From Acanthochlamys bracteata (taxonomy: Eukaryota; Streptophyta; Magnoliopsida; Pandanales; Velloziaceae): 64,000 bases of DNA. The position numbers were made by a program, and so were the translations under genes. Below are positions 11,937-23,811 of the stretch, piece after piece. Numbering within the stretch: the first letter of the stretch is position 1; each line of letters opens with the position of its first letter. The stretch spans positions 6,495,524 through 6,559,523 of the forward strand of contig CM034132.1 of the NCBI GenBank assembly GCA_019914995.1, read 5' to 3'. Below the pieces are notes generated by a model. It was not told the origin of the DNA. It made no database searches and was given only the letters and a program-made list of their open reading frames with translations.

Positions 11937-14641
11937 TATCACATCCCTTTCTAGGGCATGATCCCAAAATTGATCCAACAGCCTCAAATAACAAGTACCA
12001 AAAATTTTCATAAAAATTTTGACAGCGCCTTCCCTAAAAATTAATAGAGTAAACACAACTTTATCATATAGTAACCTGAAAACATTCATACCACATAATT
12101 TTTATTACCACCAAAATAAAGCTCACAACAACTACCGACTATCGGTAGCCAACTCACTCTATTACAAAACAAATATATACCCAAAAGATAATAACAATAA
12201 ATAAATACATAATAAGTAGTAAATGCTTCTTGAGATCACAGAGTCTCCTATATGCAAAATAGAGTAATGAAGAACCTTGAAATACCCTCAATGCGTAGAC
12301 TTCGTTGATGGTGCTGACTCTGTTTCTCGCTTTACTGCCTCCGAGCTATCTGGGGGAAGCCAAAGAGAAAGAAAGAAATGGGCACAGTCTCAGTGAGGTG
12401 AAGTAGTAAAATGCACCGATTTAGATCACTAATGCATTACCTAATTGTTTATTACTGTAATTCTATATGAAACAAAAATGCAGCGATGGATCTGATCAAA
12501 CATACCAAGTCCTGAATCGTCCTATACCGACCCAATTCTTAGTAGGAGGGATAGGGTTATATGCAATACAATAAACAAATTAAATAATTGTATAGTAACT
12601 GATGTCAATATAGCTTCAACAATTAATTTATAAAGTAACATACTTTTAAGGAAAACATAAACCTTAAAACTTAATAGGAGAATATAATCGCCAAAAACTA
12701 AGTTCTAATAAATTTTTATTTAGTTGATAAATCAAGTATTAAATAAAAGTCTCTTATAAAATATAAAACAATCAGTTAATCAATAATTAGATGAAATAAC
12801 AAATAAATAAGTAATAGTTAAATAAACATTAAAATACTATCTTCATTAAGACACAATATAAGTTAATAATTAAAAATACCTCTCTAACATAAAATTTAGT
12901 AATTCGAAACTTATAATAAAAATACAATAGTTATGGAGTCAGGGTATCTAAACCTAAATCTAATTCTCCAATCCAATATCTCCGTCGCACTCGTGTCTAG
13001 ACTCCATCTGCGCCCCATCGAGGCTACCTTCATCCGATTGATCGGTCCGGATAGGCCGTGATATCGTCCCCACGCGTTTGGGTCTATCTAATACTATGAC
13101 CATAGGTGGATAAGTCCCTCCCACACCCACTGGGATCCTGAACTCAGCCTTGACTTACTCACCTACTTACGTACAGCACGAGTTTCAAACATAACCAAAA
13201 TTATATTATCAAATACATACAATTTATATTTATAAACTTATAAAGTTTACTCAATCTCATAATTTCATCCTTTTCAAGTCACATGCCATCCATGGCAAAA
13301 CCATAATCGTATTAGTATCATATAAAATCATGATCAAGCATGCAGTAGTTAATATACTCTAGTAATAATAATACTAGCCAACATAACATATGATAATTAC
13401 AATATTATATATGCTATCAAGTTCAATAGTAAACATGCATCACACGAATCATGCATCATAAGGGAAGAAAATCATAATGCAACGAATGTGGCAAGGAGTG
13501 CCGGAGGACCAAAGCAAATGTTACCTGTGCCCAAGTGCTAACGATTGTACTAGAAGAAAAATGTGACACGATAACCTTCGCCTTAAATTATTCGCTATCT
13601 CCTAAGCCAACGTAATTGCTTAAACACACTATCTTCCTTCCATTTTTCTGATCGTAACAAGCACGCGTAAATAATTATCAAAGTCCAGCAAATTAATATT
13701 ATCGAATACTAAGTATCTACGAAACTATAGCTCAACATCCAAATTAATGCATACTCTTGAATCCAATTTTCTTCCCCAAACATAACCGCATAAAAATCAT
13801 AATTTGAATAGAAGTTTACCTAACTAGACCAATCAACTAAACTCTTAATCACCTCCAATTTCGACGTTGAATTTTTAATGCCTCCGATTGAGGAAAATAT
13901 CTACCGCGTAGAACAATGTTAATAATTACATCAATAACAAGTCTTAACGATAAGATCTAACGTAGCATCTCACCTAAGACAATGGAAACGACTTGCTTTC
14001 CGGGTTCCGGCCGAACTTAGAGGGTCTTCAACAAATGATTCAAAGAATAACAAGCTACCGATTACAACCTAATGCACTGGCTGCGAGCTCCTACACGCAA
14101 CACAAGCTGCCACGGTGAACGTCGGCCTAGAAGAAGAACGGCGTTATTCCAGTAAGATGAACGCAAAATTGAGTGGTAGAGTAGCCACTGAGAAGGACAG
14201 AGATGGGGATTTCATTCTCCGGCAATCAATTCCGATGGTAGAAGCTTGGCGGCGAAACCCGCCCCTGCGGCACGCGCTCGTTGCCACCGCGGTTCGAGTT
14301 TTTAGAAAGAGATGGCAGCGAGAGAGAAAATGAAATGAAAAGAGCTTCACGTTAGGAGGAGGAATAACGATGATCAGCGATGAGGTTGGAGCGGTGGAGG
14401 AAATCACAGTGCGGGAGCTCGGGAAAAGAAAGAGATAGAGAGGAAGTAAGGAGGTAAGGTGAAATGAAATTAATAAAGTTTGACCCTTCTAGAGTTGTTA
14501 AGAAAATGCTAACAAGTGTTTTTAAAAAAAACAAAGCATGGTGGCTGCTTGCATTCCACCGATAGAGAACCTAGCTCACACACCTACCCCAAATCTTTTA
14601 TATTGACAAGACTACCCATTAAAGAAAATTGAGATATTACA
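11937..14641 (-). repeat. 5' LTR of the Tekay-like element
   Basis: About 2705 bp, alignable end to end by eye with 4266-6949. Its plus-strand terminus is TATCACATCCC where the partner has TGTCACACCC, so the terminal TG has mutated to TA. Open frames such as 14115-14407 are shared with the other LTR and are not genes. Confidence 0.85.
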
Positions 14642-15959
14642 GTTAATGTGCTAATAGCAAGATGAACAACAAAATCTTCTTTTAAATCCTAAAATGGTTA
14701 ATTAGTTTTCAAGGAGAAATACATTTTATGAAACATAATACTCTTATTTCCAAAAATTCACTAAGTTTTCGGTAACAAATAAGAAGGCACATTGGTAACT
14801 CACTTGAAAACAATACCATTAATTAAACATACTTTTCAAAGATACCGAATTCATGAAATTTATACTAGCAAATAAAGTATGTTTGCAAAATTTTTTCGCA
14901 ATATTCCAAAATTGTTTTGAAAAAAATCATTCACACTCCAAAAGCAATTATCCATCAAAAATAGAAGGCCATAGGATCTTGACATATCTCAAAAATTAAT
15001 ATAAGGGCGATGTACTTACCTCTTGATTGAGATATAATTTTTTTTATAGTAAATATATAGGTTACCTGTTGATGGCTTCTCGTGGAGATTACTAGACCCA
15101 TACTTGAATACAAATTATACAATTTGTAAAGGCTCGTTACATTTTAGAAGTTTCAACAGAGAGTTGTTAATCTTCTTAGATTCTAGGTGGTTATTCATCT
15201 ACTAAATGTAAATTTATTCACTGTTTTTAACTAAACCTGTAAAACACTCTCATGCAGGTGTCGCATGGGTTTTCAGATTTGATCTTTATTTCACTTAGAC
15301 CTTTGATAAAAGTAAATCTTCAAAGCTTGGAAGGGATTTTTGAATTGTAGAATCTAAGTGTCTATACCACAGCTGTCCACTTTTCTGCGGCTCTCAACTA
15401 GACAATTTTATGGTTAGAAAATCATCAATATATGACACATTTGTCTTACCTTTCCTCTTGCAGTGAAGTGCTTCTATTAAGATGCAATGTCGTTGATAAT
15501 CTTTTTATCCTTATTGAAGTAATAGATCAATCATCAAAGTTCGCAATATTCTCATGGTTTACACATTCTTGGATAGTGGTGTTGCCACAACTTATGCTTT
15601 CTTTTCTTTTTGTTTCTCCTGCAATTGTTAGTAGCATATATACTAGCTAAACATCATGCATACATATATTAATATTTATAAACATTTGCATAGGTCAAGA
15701 TTCACACTATTTCAATTAAAGATGAATTGCAATAACTTTCATATGTATTTAAAAGCTAATAACTTCAAAGACTTGGCAATCATCAAAATCATTATAGGAA
15801 TGAATTACTTACCTCACTGTTGAAGAGTTTCTGCAATAAAAACTTACCTATTTGATATCCATTCTTTTTGTTCTAAAGTGTTGATGATCTTGAGAATTTC
15901 TTTTGGCATCCTTATCTTTTTATTTATACCATAATTTTTCTTAAATTTGGAATGATGAG
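14642..15959 (-). other. Internal remnant of the SIRE-like element, no readable gene
   Basis: This AT-rich stretch lies between the Tekay-like insertion and the gag remnant. Pol would be expected here, but minus-strand frames are broken by many stops and I could not assign a domain with confidence. The plus-strand open frame 15432-15650 has no recognisable homology. Confidence 0.4.
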
Positions 15960-17334
15960 TCACATATATTCATCGTTGCTTGCAATATAGGAGATGAATG
16001 GATTACCTTTCAAAATAATAGAATGTTTAGTAGTAAAGCATCTATCATTTGTATTAAAGGGATTGTTGCTTACCTCTTTCGGAAGACAGTGGCTCTTAGG
16101 AACCAATGTTCCTCTTACCTTATTATTTTTATACCAATAAGAGCTTCTTTTTTGACCCTTTCTACCACAATGAAAATATTTAATAAAGGAGGTAGAAGAG
16201 ACACATTGCAAAACATTAGAATTGTTAGCATTAGAGCAACTAGTTGTTTTAGTATAGGAATAACATTTCACCATTTTCGTAAAATAGTTGCTATTGCGAT
16301 GGTGTCCATTGTCGTTACCTTTCTTTCTGAATGATCTTGCTAGATAAGTCTCTGAGTTTGTTTTCTTTGCTTTCAGTTGTCATACCTCGTTTCCTATCAT
16401 CATACATTCCGTGAGATATAATCTGTTGGCCGTATTGACCTTGGTCAGCTCTCATTCAAGTCGTTGCATCTTACATATAATTCACCATTTACTTCCTCCA
16501 ACTTACAGATCTTACCATGTATATTTTTAGAGGTTGAAGCACATGAAGGGCCAGAGGTACTAGAAATAGTCATCAATCTTTCACGCAGGTTGGCATTTTG
16601 TTCAGTCAATCCTCTGTATTAACTTAAAGTGCATACACTTTAACAATCATATGATCATAATCAGCACGTATTGAATCCTTTATAGCATTTGTCTTATCTT
16701 CAAGCACATCTTTTAATGTGAATACTTCTTTAGTTAATATTGCATTCTTATCATTGATTTCATTCAAGCAATGTTTCATAATTCTATATTTGCTTTTCTC
16801 ATCTATGTATTTTGCATACAAACGATTAAACGCTTTTTGTAAATCAAATTTAAATCATCACTTTCAGAAGAGCTTACCTCATAGGAGTATTCGTTGTTGG
16901 CCTTCATAACAAAAATTCATTTTGTCTTGCTAATTACTTGTGATTATGCTTACATCAAAACATGCTTCATTTTCATCATACTTACTTATTTTAGCAAGGT
17001 TCTCATTACTTGTTGATGCTCCTTCGTACATTCCTTCTAAGTTGTACCACATTTCATTAGTTGTACAACAAAGATAAATATGATTAAATAATTCAGGATT
17101 CAAAATACGATAGAGTGATTCCATAGCATAAGAATTCAACGAAGTAAAGTTATGGTTCTCTTGAATTAGCTTGATAGCTTTAACTCTTTCTTTGACAATC
17201 ATTCATAATATTTAGTTTTGAGTCTTTAAAAATGCTGTCATTTTTATCTTCGATTACATATAATTTTTTCCGTCAAACAGTGGAGGGCAATCAAGTAATC
17301 TTTCTTCTTTCTCAATAAGAGTTGAGTTTGCCAT
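15960..17334 (-). pseudogene. gag of the SIRE-like copia element (decayed)
   Basis: On the minus strand a start codon at 17334 opens MANSTLIEKEERLL, soon followed by PPLFDGKNY, the usual N-terminus of copia gag in this group. Around 17202-16930 is a UBN2-like core (TTNEMWYNLEGMYEGA). Near 16190 is the zinc knuckle, reading YFHCGRKGQKRSSYW where the family has CX2CX4HX4C: three of the four zinc ligands are replaced (Cys to Tyr, His to Gln, Cys to Tyr). Stops and frameshifts separate the blocks. Confidence 0.7.
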
Positions 17335-17377
17335 AGGATCTTCTCCTCAAGATGAATAAACCTTTGGTTTGGAGGCT

Positions 17378-17389
17378 GCTCTGATATCA
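17378..17389 (-). other. Primer binding site of the SIRE-like element
   Basis: The minus strand reads TGATATCAGAGC two bases after the LTR end, one substitution from the initiator-Met tRNA complement. It identifies the repeat at 17392 as a 5' LTR. Confidence 0.75.
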
Positions 17390-17391
17390 AT

Positions 17392-18917
17392 TATTAGTCA
17401 AACTTGCACAACCAACTCAAGAGGAGAGCGGTGAATTGAGTTGGTATTTTAATTTCCTACAAAATAGCAACACTATAATCGACTTGATGTGAATAGATTC
17501 CTACACACAGAACAGTTCATGTTCTCTATTTAATTCAAGTGCGAACAATATAAGAAGATTATTCACTAGACAAACACGAAAGATTTACATGGTTCGGCAA
17601 ATGAATTGCCTACGTTCAGGACCACCATTCGTAAAGAGTGAATTTCACTCATTATTGTTAAGTTGCTACAATACTAAAATAAGGTTTTTAATCAAACACC
17701 ATTGCCTTAACCGATTCTCTCCTTGAGATGAACCATCAATAGCCTACTAGACTCATAAATCTTTTCGTCCGCTATCACACAAGAATTAGCCAAAGCCTTT
17801 TGCAAATATATATTTTCTTACAAGACTAGCATAACCGAGAAGGCTTAAGCAAGCTTTTTCTCACCGAATGTGTTTGTTACAAGCAATTTTAAAGAATAGG
17901 ATCTCTCTCAAAAGATTGAATTTAAGCTTAGTAAAGTAAGAAGAGGATCAAAAGAAATGCCAAAGATATGTATAGATAAAGTAAGGAGAGTGAGTTCAAG
18001 TGAGAAGTTATTTTTTTTTTCTCGCTTGTCCAGTTCACTTCTCTGCTTTATTCTTTTGTTTATTCTCCTTTTTATATTTTTTTCTTCTTTCGCAGCGTGG
18101 AATGATTCGGATCTCCAAATAGTTATAGAAAATTCTTTATGTTGTCCCCTTCGTACGCCTACTACAGTGCTATCAACTTATTCTTATATGACACAGCTGT
18201 TTGAGGTTCCATCAGATAAATTTCAATGGTTGGATCTCGATAGATGAGTATCATTAGATTTTTCAGCTAGCACTTTAAAACTCAATTGTTTATAATGGTA
18301 AGGCTTTGTTACATCTTTCTTTTGTAGTGCATTAAATGAGCTTGTCAGTATTTTTCAAATTCTCCCACGTGTGCTCTCTTTCTTTATTTGTTGTCCAATT
18401 TTTTGCTCTTTCTGATGGCTCCCAATAGGAGAGGATGATCTAATCAAGTGACTGGAATAAATGAAGCTCAAATTTGAAGTTTCCTTTTGAGTTCATAGAT
18501 CAACCATATCAGATTTTCGTAGGATGTTTCTTAGTTCCAAAATAATTTTGTCTTAACTTGTTTGCTGTGAGCTGTAATGTGTTGACTTATTTTTCAATGA
18601 AAAATGCTAGTAATTTGAAGTGTATTATTATCTGGATATTCCAATAAAATCAACTCTGATATGCAGTGAAAGAATGTTTGAATTTCATTTTATGAATCTT
18701 ATATGAAAGCGCTTTGTATAGTATTATTCTGTCATCTTCATTGTTTAGATTATTTTGTTTAGTAACTCAATGTAGAATGTCATTGTGATGTATCATCATA
18801 GTAATATAGTGGAGCAACTGTACGTATACTCTTTGTAACTGGATCCTTGACTTTTTTTTAAACGAAAATCAAAATTCAAATCTCGAACTTAAATCTGACA
18901 TGTTGATAGAATAATTC
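17392..18917 (-). repeat. 5' LTR of the SIRE-like element, outer end missing
   Basis: It aligns with 1379 to about 2925 and then breaks off at GATGGCA (18917), about 470 bp short of the outer terminus present in the other LTR. The terminal dinucleotide at 17392 is TA where the partner has TG. The open frame 17957-18247 is the counterpart of 2055-2303 in the other LTR and is not a gene. Confidence 0.7.
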
Positions 18918-19935
18918 TGATGGCAAAGAGTATTCTGTTGTTCTTGATGCAAAGCACTAGGAAGCTTTGGACATGTTTTCTAAGTTACATGAACTATTTA
19001 AGCAGTGTTATCACTTGTGAGGTTATTGGTTACGTTGATTCTGTTGTTTGCACAAGTTCATCTGCAAAAGCTTATAGTTGTGTTCAAAAGATAGATCATG
19101 TTTTAGCTAATATACGTCCAAATAGCAGGTTTTCATCTGTCATAGTTCTCAATATCTTGATTCTGGATTTTTGAATTATTGTTCTTCGTATCAACTTCAC
19201 AACAGGCATTCACCGCAATCATTACAAATATTAGACGAAAGATTAAGTAATTTAGAAAAATAACGTTACTGTGTTTCCCATCTATTGATTGCTCAGTATT
19301 ACTGTTTTTACATATCAGTGGAGAGCTTACAGATTACTCAGTTCACTATGTAAGCACAGCAATTCCTACGGCAGTAGATATGATCTGGCAATGATTTTTC
19401 TCGTAGTGCATAGCTATCTGATAAATCAAAAAAGATAAAAAAAAGAGAGATATGCATATATTTGAGATATGATGAAACTATGAAAACATAATAATGATTT
19501 ATCTTACTCCTATAAAAATCAATATGCGCCAAAAAAATAAAAGAATTCTTTTTCTATAAACTATTGCATAACAAGCACTTATTCAATCATTGGAAAATAA
19601 GTTAAATTTTATATGACTTTATAGGACCAAAGCATTTATAATTGTAGATAGAGAATACAATTACTATACGAAATTACGTACAATAAAAAAAGATATTTTA
19701 GTCTTGTATTTATAATTTCTCTTCAATCTTTTTTTTTTTTCTCTACTAATTCAAACATAATTTACTATACATTTTTGCTCTTTACTAATTTATCTAAATA
19801 TTATTAAATTTTTTTTTTATTTCTTCTTATCTTCTTATTACCTTTTTTTCTCTTACTTTCTCCTCTTTTAACTTTTTCCTCTCTACGAATCCTTCATCGA
19901 AACACACCTTTACGTTGCACGTCTTTTACTTTTTG

Positions 19936-20068
19936 TTTTGTTTTATTTCTTCTTTTGTTTTCTGAGGTACGTTGGGGTTTGCATTATAAAAAAAGTGTTG
20001 TCTTTTGTTTTATTTTGTTTCTTCTTTGTTTTCTGAGGTACGTTGGGGTTTGCATTATAAAAAAAGTA
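19936..20068. repeat. Two-copy tandem repeat upstream of SWEET
   Basis: A unit of about 65 bp occurs twice in a row: a T-rich arm, then TCTGAGGTACGTTGGGG, then TTTGCATTATAAAAAAAGT. The downstream 40 bp of the unit is identical in both copies, while the T-rich arms differ by small indels. Each copy carries one TACGT core, which is also the centre of some plant bZIP sites; a regulatory role is only a guess. Confidence 0.8.
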
Positions 20069-20510
20069 TAATTATAAAAAAGTAAAACCAATGGTTAAAA
20101 ATTGAGATTACGAGTTCAAAATTAGAAAGACAATTAATTAATGACAACGGACGGTAGTGCTGTATTATCCCCAAATTAAAGTAATAAAATAAATACAAAA
20201 CAGATATTAGTTAAAAAGGAAGATGAAGAGAATAGGGCAGAACGCAGGTAGCGGAGTATACTTCACTAAATTAAGCTTATCCGCATGCTGATCATTCATT
20301 CATCTCTCTCTCTTCAGATCTGGCTTCTCCTGGATCTCGTCTGTATATTTTAATTTCTTCCAGCCATATACGCATCCGAACACATATAGCTAGCTACGCA
20401 GGCGATCGGGTTTCACAGACGCCAACGTCAGAAACAGAAGGAGGACAACTTAAGGGAGATGCAACAACGAACGCTCCCTTCATAACCCTTCTGTTTCAAC
20501 ACATCAATCT

Positions 20511-20547
<37 letters not shown>

Positions 20548-20577
20548 CGCGCTCTCTCTCTCTCTCTCGCTCTCTAT
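20511..20577. repeat. CT/GA microsatellite in the SWEET 5' region
   Basis: Nearly pure CT dinucleotides, interrupted by CTCGCTCGCG. Such tracts are common in plant core promoters and 5' leaders. The minus-strand open frame across it (20428-20616) is an artefact of the repeat. Confidence 0.9.
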
Positions 20578-20635
20578 TGTGTACAATATATTAGGTAATG
20601 CACGCAAAATCTTCAAGTTCCGGTCTCTCTCTCTC

Positions 20636-20645
20636 TATATATATT
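20636..20645 (+). promoter_or_regulatory. Candidate TATA box of SWEET
   Basis: TATATATATT lies 92 bases upstream of the start codon, directly after a short CT tract. If used, transcription would start near 20670 and leave a leader of about 65 nt. Inferred from position and composition only. Confidence 0.45.
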
Positions 20646-20736
20646 GGGTATTTTTGAGATAGATACTTCCGTCCCATGTTTTGCTTAAGCATTAAATTTT
20701 GTAGGTTTAATTTGTCAATAGGGTCGTCAATCGAAG

Positions 20737-22036
20737 ATGGCGAACGTCGATGAGATCCGTAATATTGTCGGTATCATAGGTACGTTATGCGTGCTTCCGT
20801 TCACATAGCTAGCTACAATCTTCAACCTGCACTTATACATATCGATCGATTAATCAAATGATTCGTAGCACAAACTAAGTTATTGATGATCAAGTCAGTG
20901 CAATGCTTTTTGTTACACTTATGCACTAGCATGCATGATTTTCTAAACCTATTTAATTGCTGCAGGAAATGTGATATCATTCGGCCTGTTTCTGTCCCCG
21001 CTGTAAGTGTCCATTTATCTCCTTAATTTTACGGACCAAGTTTTAATGGCGGTAATACATATAATGCCACAAACCCTTGCGTTTGTGTTGCAGACCAACA
21101 TTCATCACCATATACAAGAAGAAAGCAGTGGAGAAGTTCTCTCCCATCCCTTACTTGGCCACACTTCTCAACTGCATGCTGTGGGTGCTCTACGGCCTCC
21201 CCATCGTTCACCCTCACTCAATTCTTGTCGTCACCATCAACGGCTTCGGTGTCGTCCTTGAATCCTTCTACCTTCTTCTCTTCTTCATCTACTCCTCTAA
21301 GAAGCTCCGTGTACGTAACTATCGATACTTGAATGCTTGCTTCAGATTCTTCATCGATCAGAAGTAGCAGTAGAACAATATGGTTTATGCAGAGATTCGT
21401 CCCTAACTAAATAATATGCTTGGCTTTCTTCGGTTTTGTTCTGCAGTTAAAGATGGCCATGATCTTGGCTGGAGAGTTGGCTTTCGTGGCAGCAGTGGTG
21501 GCAGTCGTCCTCACCACTGCACACACATATGAGAAGAGATCACTCATGGTCGGTATCCTTTGTGTCATCTTTGGCACGTGCATGTACGCTTCCCCGCTCG
21601 CCGTCATGGTGAGTTCCAGTGTAATTCACTACTTGGGAAAACTATATAATCAGTGGAAAGTTGCTGTACTAAGATAGTTTCCTCTTATATGCAGAAATTG
21701 GTTATTAAAACGAAGAGCGTGAAGTACATGCCCTTCACATTGTCATTTGTGAACTTCCTCAATGGCATCTGTTGGACAGTCTACGCACTACTCCGTTTCG
21801 ATCTTTTTATCACCGTAAGCCATGCAATTACCACCTACAATTCACTGACTCATCCATTCATCGTATTTTCAGTGCCACAAAAGTTGTCATAACTTTCTTT
21901 TTGCAAAATGCAGATTCCGAACGGCATGGGAACGATTCTCGGATTAGTTCAGCTGATTCTGTATGGGTGTTATTACAGGACCACCAATTGGGACGAGCAG
22001 CCCAGCTCCGAGCTGGAGATGCCCGACCAAGTCTAA
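20737..22036 (+). CDS. SWEET: SWEET sugar transporter (clade II-like), six exons
   Basis: A bidirectional uniporter that moves sugars across a membrane; clade II members typically carry hexoses. Exons: 20737-20779, 20966-21002, 21094-21310, 21447-21608, 21695-21814 and 21914-22036; every intron is GT-AG and the phases join to 233 codons plus TAA. The protein starts [15 protein letters not shown]. It has two MtN3 three-helix repeats: one around residues 7-93 (with FLSPLPTF, P26 and P46), the second around 103-215. Family functional positions appear kept: Asn76 in the third helix, P149 and P166, Trp180 in GICWTVYAL, Asn196 in ITIPNG. The C-terminal tail after the last helix is only about 20 residues (ends [10 protein letters not shown]), shorter than many SWEETs. 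The start is the first ATG of the conserved N-terminus. Clade assignment is from memory of family sequence, not a tree. Confidence 0.93.
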
Positions 22037-23036
22037 GAATCCACAGAATCTCAAAGCGTGCTTTATTCTCTACAATTTCTACATTGTAGCAAATCCAAGC
22101 TTCTGTTGGATGCTCTTGGCTTGCTGTAGATGATGAAAACCAATGCTATCTTCGCTTTGTATTACAACTGGCAATATATACAACAAATATTTTGTAACGA
22201 ATTATACCATCATAATATAATAATATTCAAGCGTTATATATACAACTGATGAAATATATTTTACACAACCTACTATACATTTCATAAAAGAAATAAAAAC
22301 TTAAAACCAACTCTTTTAGAAGTTTAAAACAATCAAATCCACACAGTGTACTGGTTCGACACCAGAACTTATCCAGAAGAGTGCAAAATGGCATGCTAAA
22401 CTTCTTGCTCGGCAGAAGTTATACAGTTATTGTAACGTACGTCAAAAATAACAAATCTGGTTAAACTACTGGCTTTTGGTCAACGTGTTGGTTTTGGATC
22501 ATCTTTCCTTCTTGCTTCAGTTCCAAGAGGGAAACCTTCATACGTCTCAGTTGTACAACATACGGGCTGAAATGCCAAAGTGTTTCAAAGCTGTAAAACT
22601 GCAGGAAGAATAATTCTATTCTATAAGCATCTCAGAAGATCACATCAACACGTGTTTTCCTAAACAGTCATTGACAAAGATGAAAAGCATATGAAGCAAA
22701 CTAAATTTTTATAAAAACATGTTATGCAATATTGTAGGACATTTATGTATTCTTACATAGTCATCATTGTGATTTATAAGGTTTCTTTAGTTGTGATTTT
22801 ATGTACTGATATATGAGGAAGGAGCAAGACAATAGTATACACAACCTCATCGATGCTTATCGATATTTCCATGTATCGATAATGCCCTTTTATCATATTG
22901 AACAAATGCTATTTCACCGATTTAACATCAAGCTATATCCTGATAATGGCTGCATGTGCATATACATCTATGCTTTTTGTGTTGCCGTTTCATATTTGTA
23001 TGAAAAGAAGATAGCAAAATCTATCTATCTATCAGA
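22037..23036. other. Region between the convergent SWEET and VEN4-like genes
   Basis: This holds the SWEET 3' untranslated region, with AATAATA-type polyadenylation-like sequence near 22217-22226, and the presumed 3' untranslated region of the minus-strand gene. A short open minus-strand stretch near 22470-22600 was not recognised. The plus-strand open frame 22813-23157 runs antisense over the last exon and is rejected. Confidence 0.5.
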
Positions 23037-23138
23037 TTACCTTCTTCGTTTTTTCTTCTCCGGTGTCTCATGGATCTGCTTCTTGACCCCACACATCTTC
23101 AATTGCAGATTCTCAAAAGCCTCAGACATTTCTTCCAC
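23037..23138 (-). pseudogene. VEN4: VEN4-like exon 17 (C-terminus)
   Basis: Phase 0, preceded by a good acceptor (TAACAG). Begins VEEMSEAFENLQ, ends PEKKKRRR with TAA at 23037-23039. The basic end matches the nuclear-type tail of plant homologues. Confidence 0.85.
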
Positions 23139-23223
23139 CTGTTACACAAATTTATAAGAATATTTGTGATAATTCAGTTGCTAAACAAGATATTAATCAC
23201 ATAAAAACTACTATCACAATAAC

Positions 23224-23334
23224 CAATTCAGGCTTCTTAGAATAGACTCTGACTATCCTATCTTGATAAGATGTTGGCAGCAAGTGGCTGAAGTGGTCAT
23301 CAGAGATGGTGAATTTCTTGTCACACACATAATC
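23224..23334 (-). pseudogene. VEN4: VEN4-like exon 16
   Basis: Encodes DYVCDKKFTISDD through HLLPTSYQDRIV and VYSKKPEL in one open frame. The donor (TTG/GT) is canonical. The expected acceptor before GATTATG reads CATTCTG, so AG has become TG. An AG farther upstream (near 23377) gives an out-of-frame extension. Confidence 0.75.
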
Positions 23335-23700
23335 CAGAATGCAACATAAGCCAAACAAATAAGATGTGTGTTGATACTTTTACACAAAGAAAAGAACACT
23401 AAAGATGTGGCATGCCATTATAGCAATGGTAGGGCCTGAATTTGCTATGAACAAGTTCCATATGCCAAGTTGAACCAATGTCTCTTGAATGGGAGTATCA
23501 TGCAACACTGGCTAATTACAACTATTAAATCTGAGAGGCAATCTGCAGTAAAGCGTGGATGACCTGAGATATCAAGCAAGTAAAACATGCACCTAATTTC
23601 AGTTTGTCATTCAACTAAGTGAAATTGAAGCAATCCTACTTGGAAATGATAGCCTGTAACCACTTCAAAAGCTACTGTATAAAATAGTATATAACAGGGT

Positions 23701-23811
23701 TCCTTTTGCTAGAGTTTCATGGTAGTTTTATTTTCTACATTATAATTTGGCCAATGACAATAGTTACACATTGTATCCTTTTGCTAGAGTTTCATGGTAG
23801 TTTTATTTTCT
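23701..23811. repeat. 36-bp direct repeat in a VEN4-like intron
   Basis: The sequence starting TCCTTTTGCTAGAGTTTC is present identically at 23701-23736 and 23776-23811, a period of 75 bp. The spacer is unrelated. Confidence 0.85.

Larger units (their letters stand above)
4266..14641 (-). mobile_element. Tekay/Del-like Ty3-gypsy chromovirus element, full length but inactivated
   Basis: Two long direct repeats (4266-6949 and 11937-14641, about 2.7 kb each) bracket gag-pol read on the minus strand. Next to the right LTR is a minus-strand primer site (AGTATTAGAGCCGGT, 11921-11935), a mutated match to initiator-Met tRNA. Next to the left LTR is a minus-strand polypurine tract (CTTTAAAAGGGGT, about 6955-6967). 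Flanking 5 bp are ATTAA (4261-4265) and GTTAA (14642-14646), a TSD with one mismatch. Long LTRs and the RT motif [11 protein letters not shown] favour the Tekay/Del branch. Frameshifts and stops, including one in the RT active site, make it non-autonomous. It sits inside the SIRE-like element, so it is younger than that element. Confidence 0.85.
1379..18917 (-). mobile_element. SIRE-like Ty1-copia retrotransposon, degenerate, interrupted by a Tekay-like element
   Basis: Two direct repeats (1379-3394 and 17392-18917) flank gag-like minus-strand remnants. Left of the right repeat lies a minus-strand primer site (TGATATCAGAGC, 17378-17389), so the right copy is the 5' LTR and the element reads leftward. 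Downstream of the coding part in element sense is the SIRE/Maximus hallmark GTCATCA followed by AAAAAGGGGGAGA (about 3605-3640). The coding region is badly decayed: gag is recognisable, pol is not. A 10.4 kb gypsy element sits inside at 4266-14641. No TSD was found, which fits a 5' LTR that has lost its outer end. Lineage is inferred from motifs only. Confidence 0.7.
18918..20736. other. SWEET upstream region: intergenic, with simple repeats
   Basis: No gene was recognised. The first 800 bp are AT-rich without structure. There is a T-rich block near 19725-19880, a tandem duplication at about 19936-20068, CT tracts near 20303-20320 and 20511-20577, and a TATA-like box at 20636-20645. The last 100 bp before 20737 is presumably the SWEET leader. 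Confidence 0.6.

Noticed and set aside
20428..20616. Minus-strand frame with a long Arg-Glu repeat
   Set aside because: It is the translation of the CT/GA microsatellite upstream of SWEET.
22813..23157. Plus-strand frame of 114 codons
   Set aside because: It runs antisense across VEN4-like exon 17 and has no recognisable domain.
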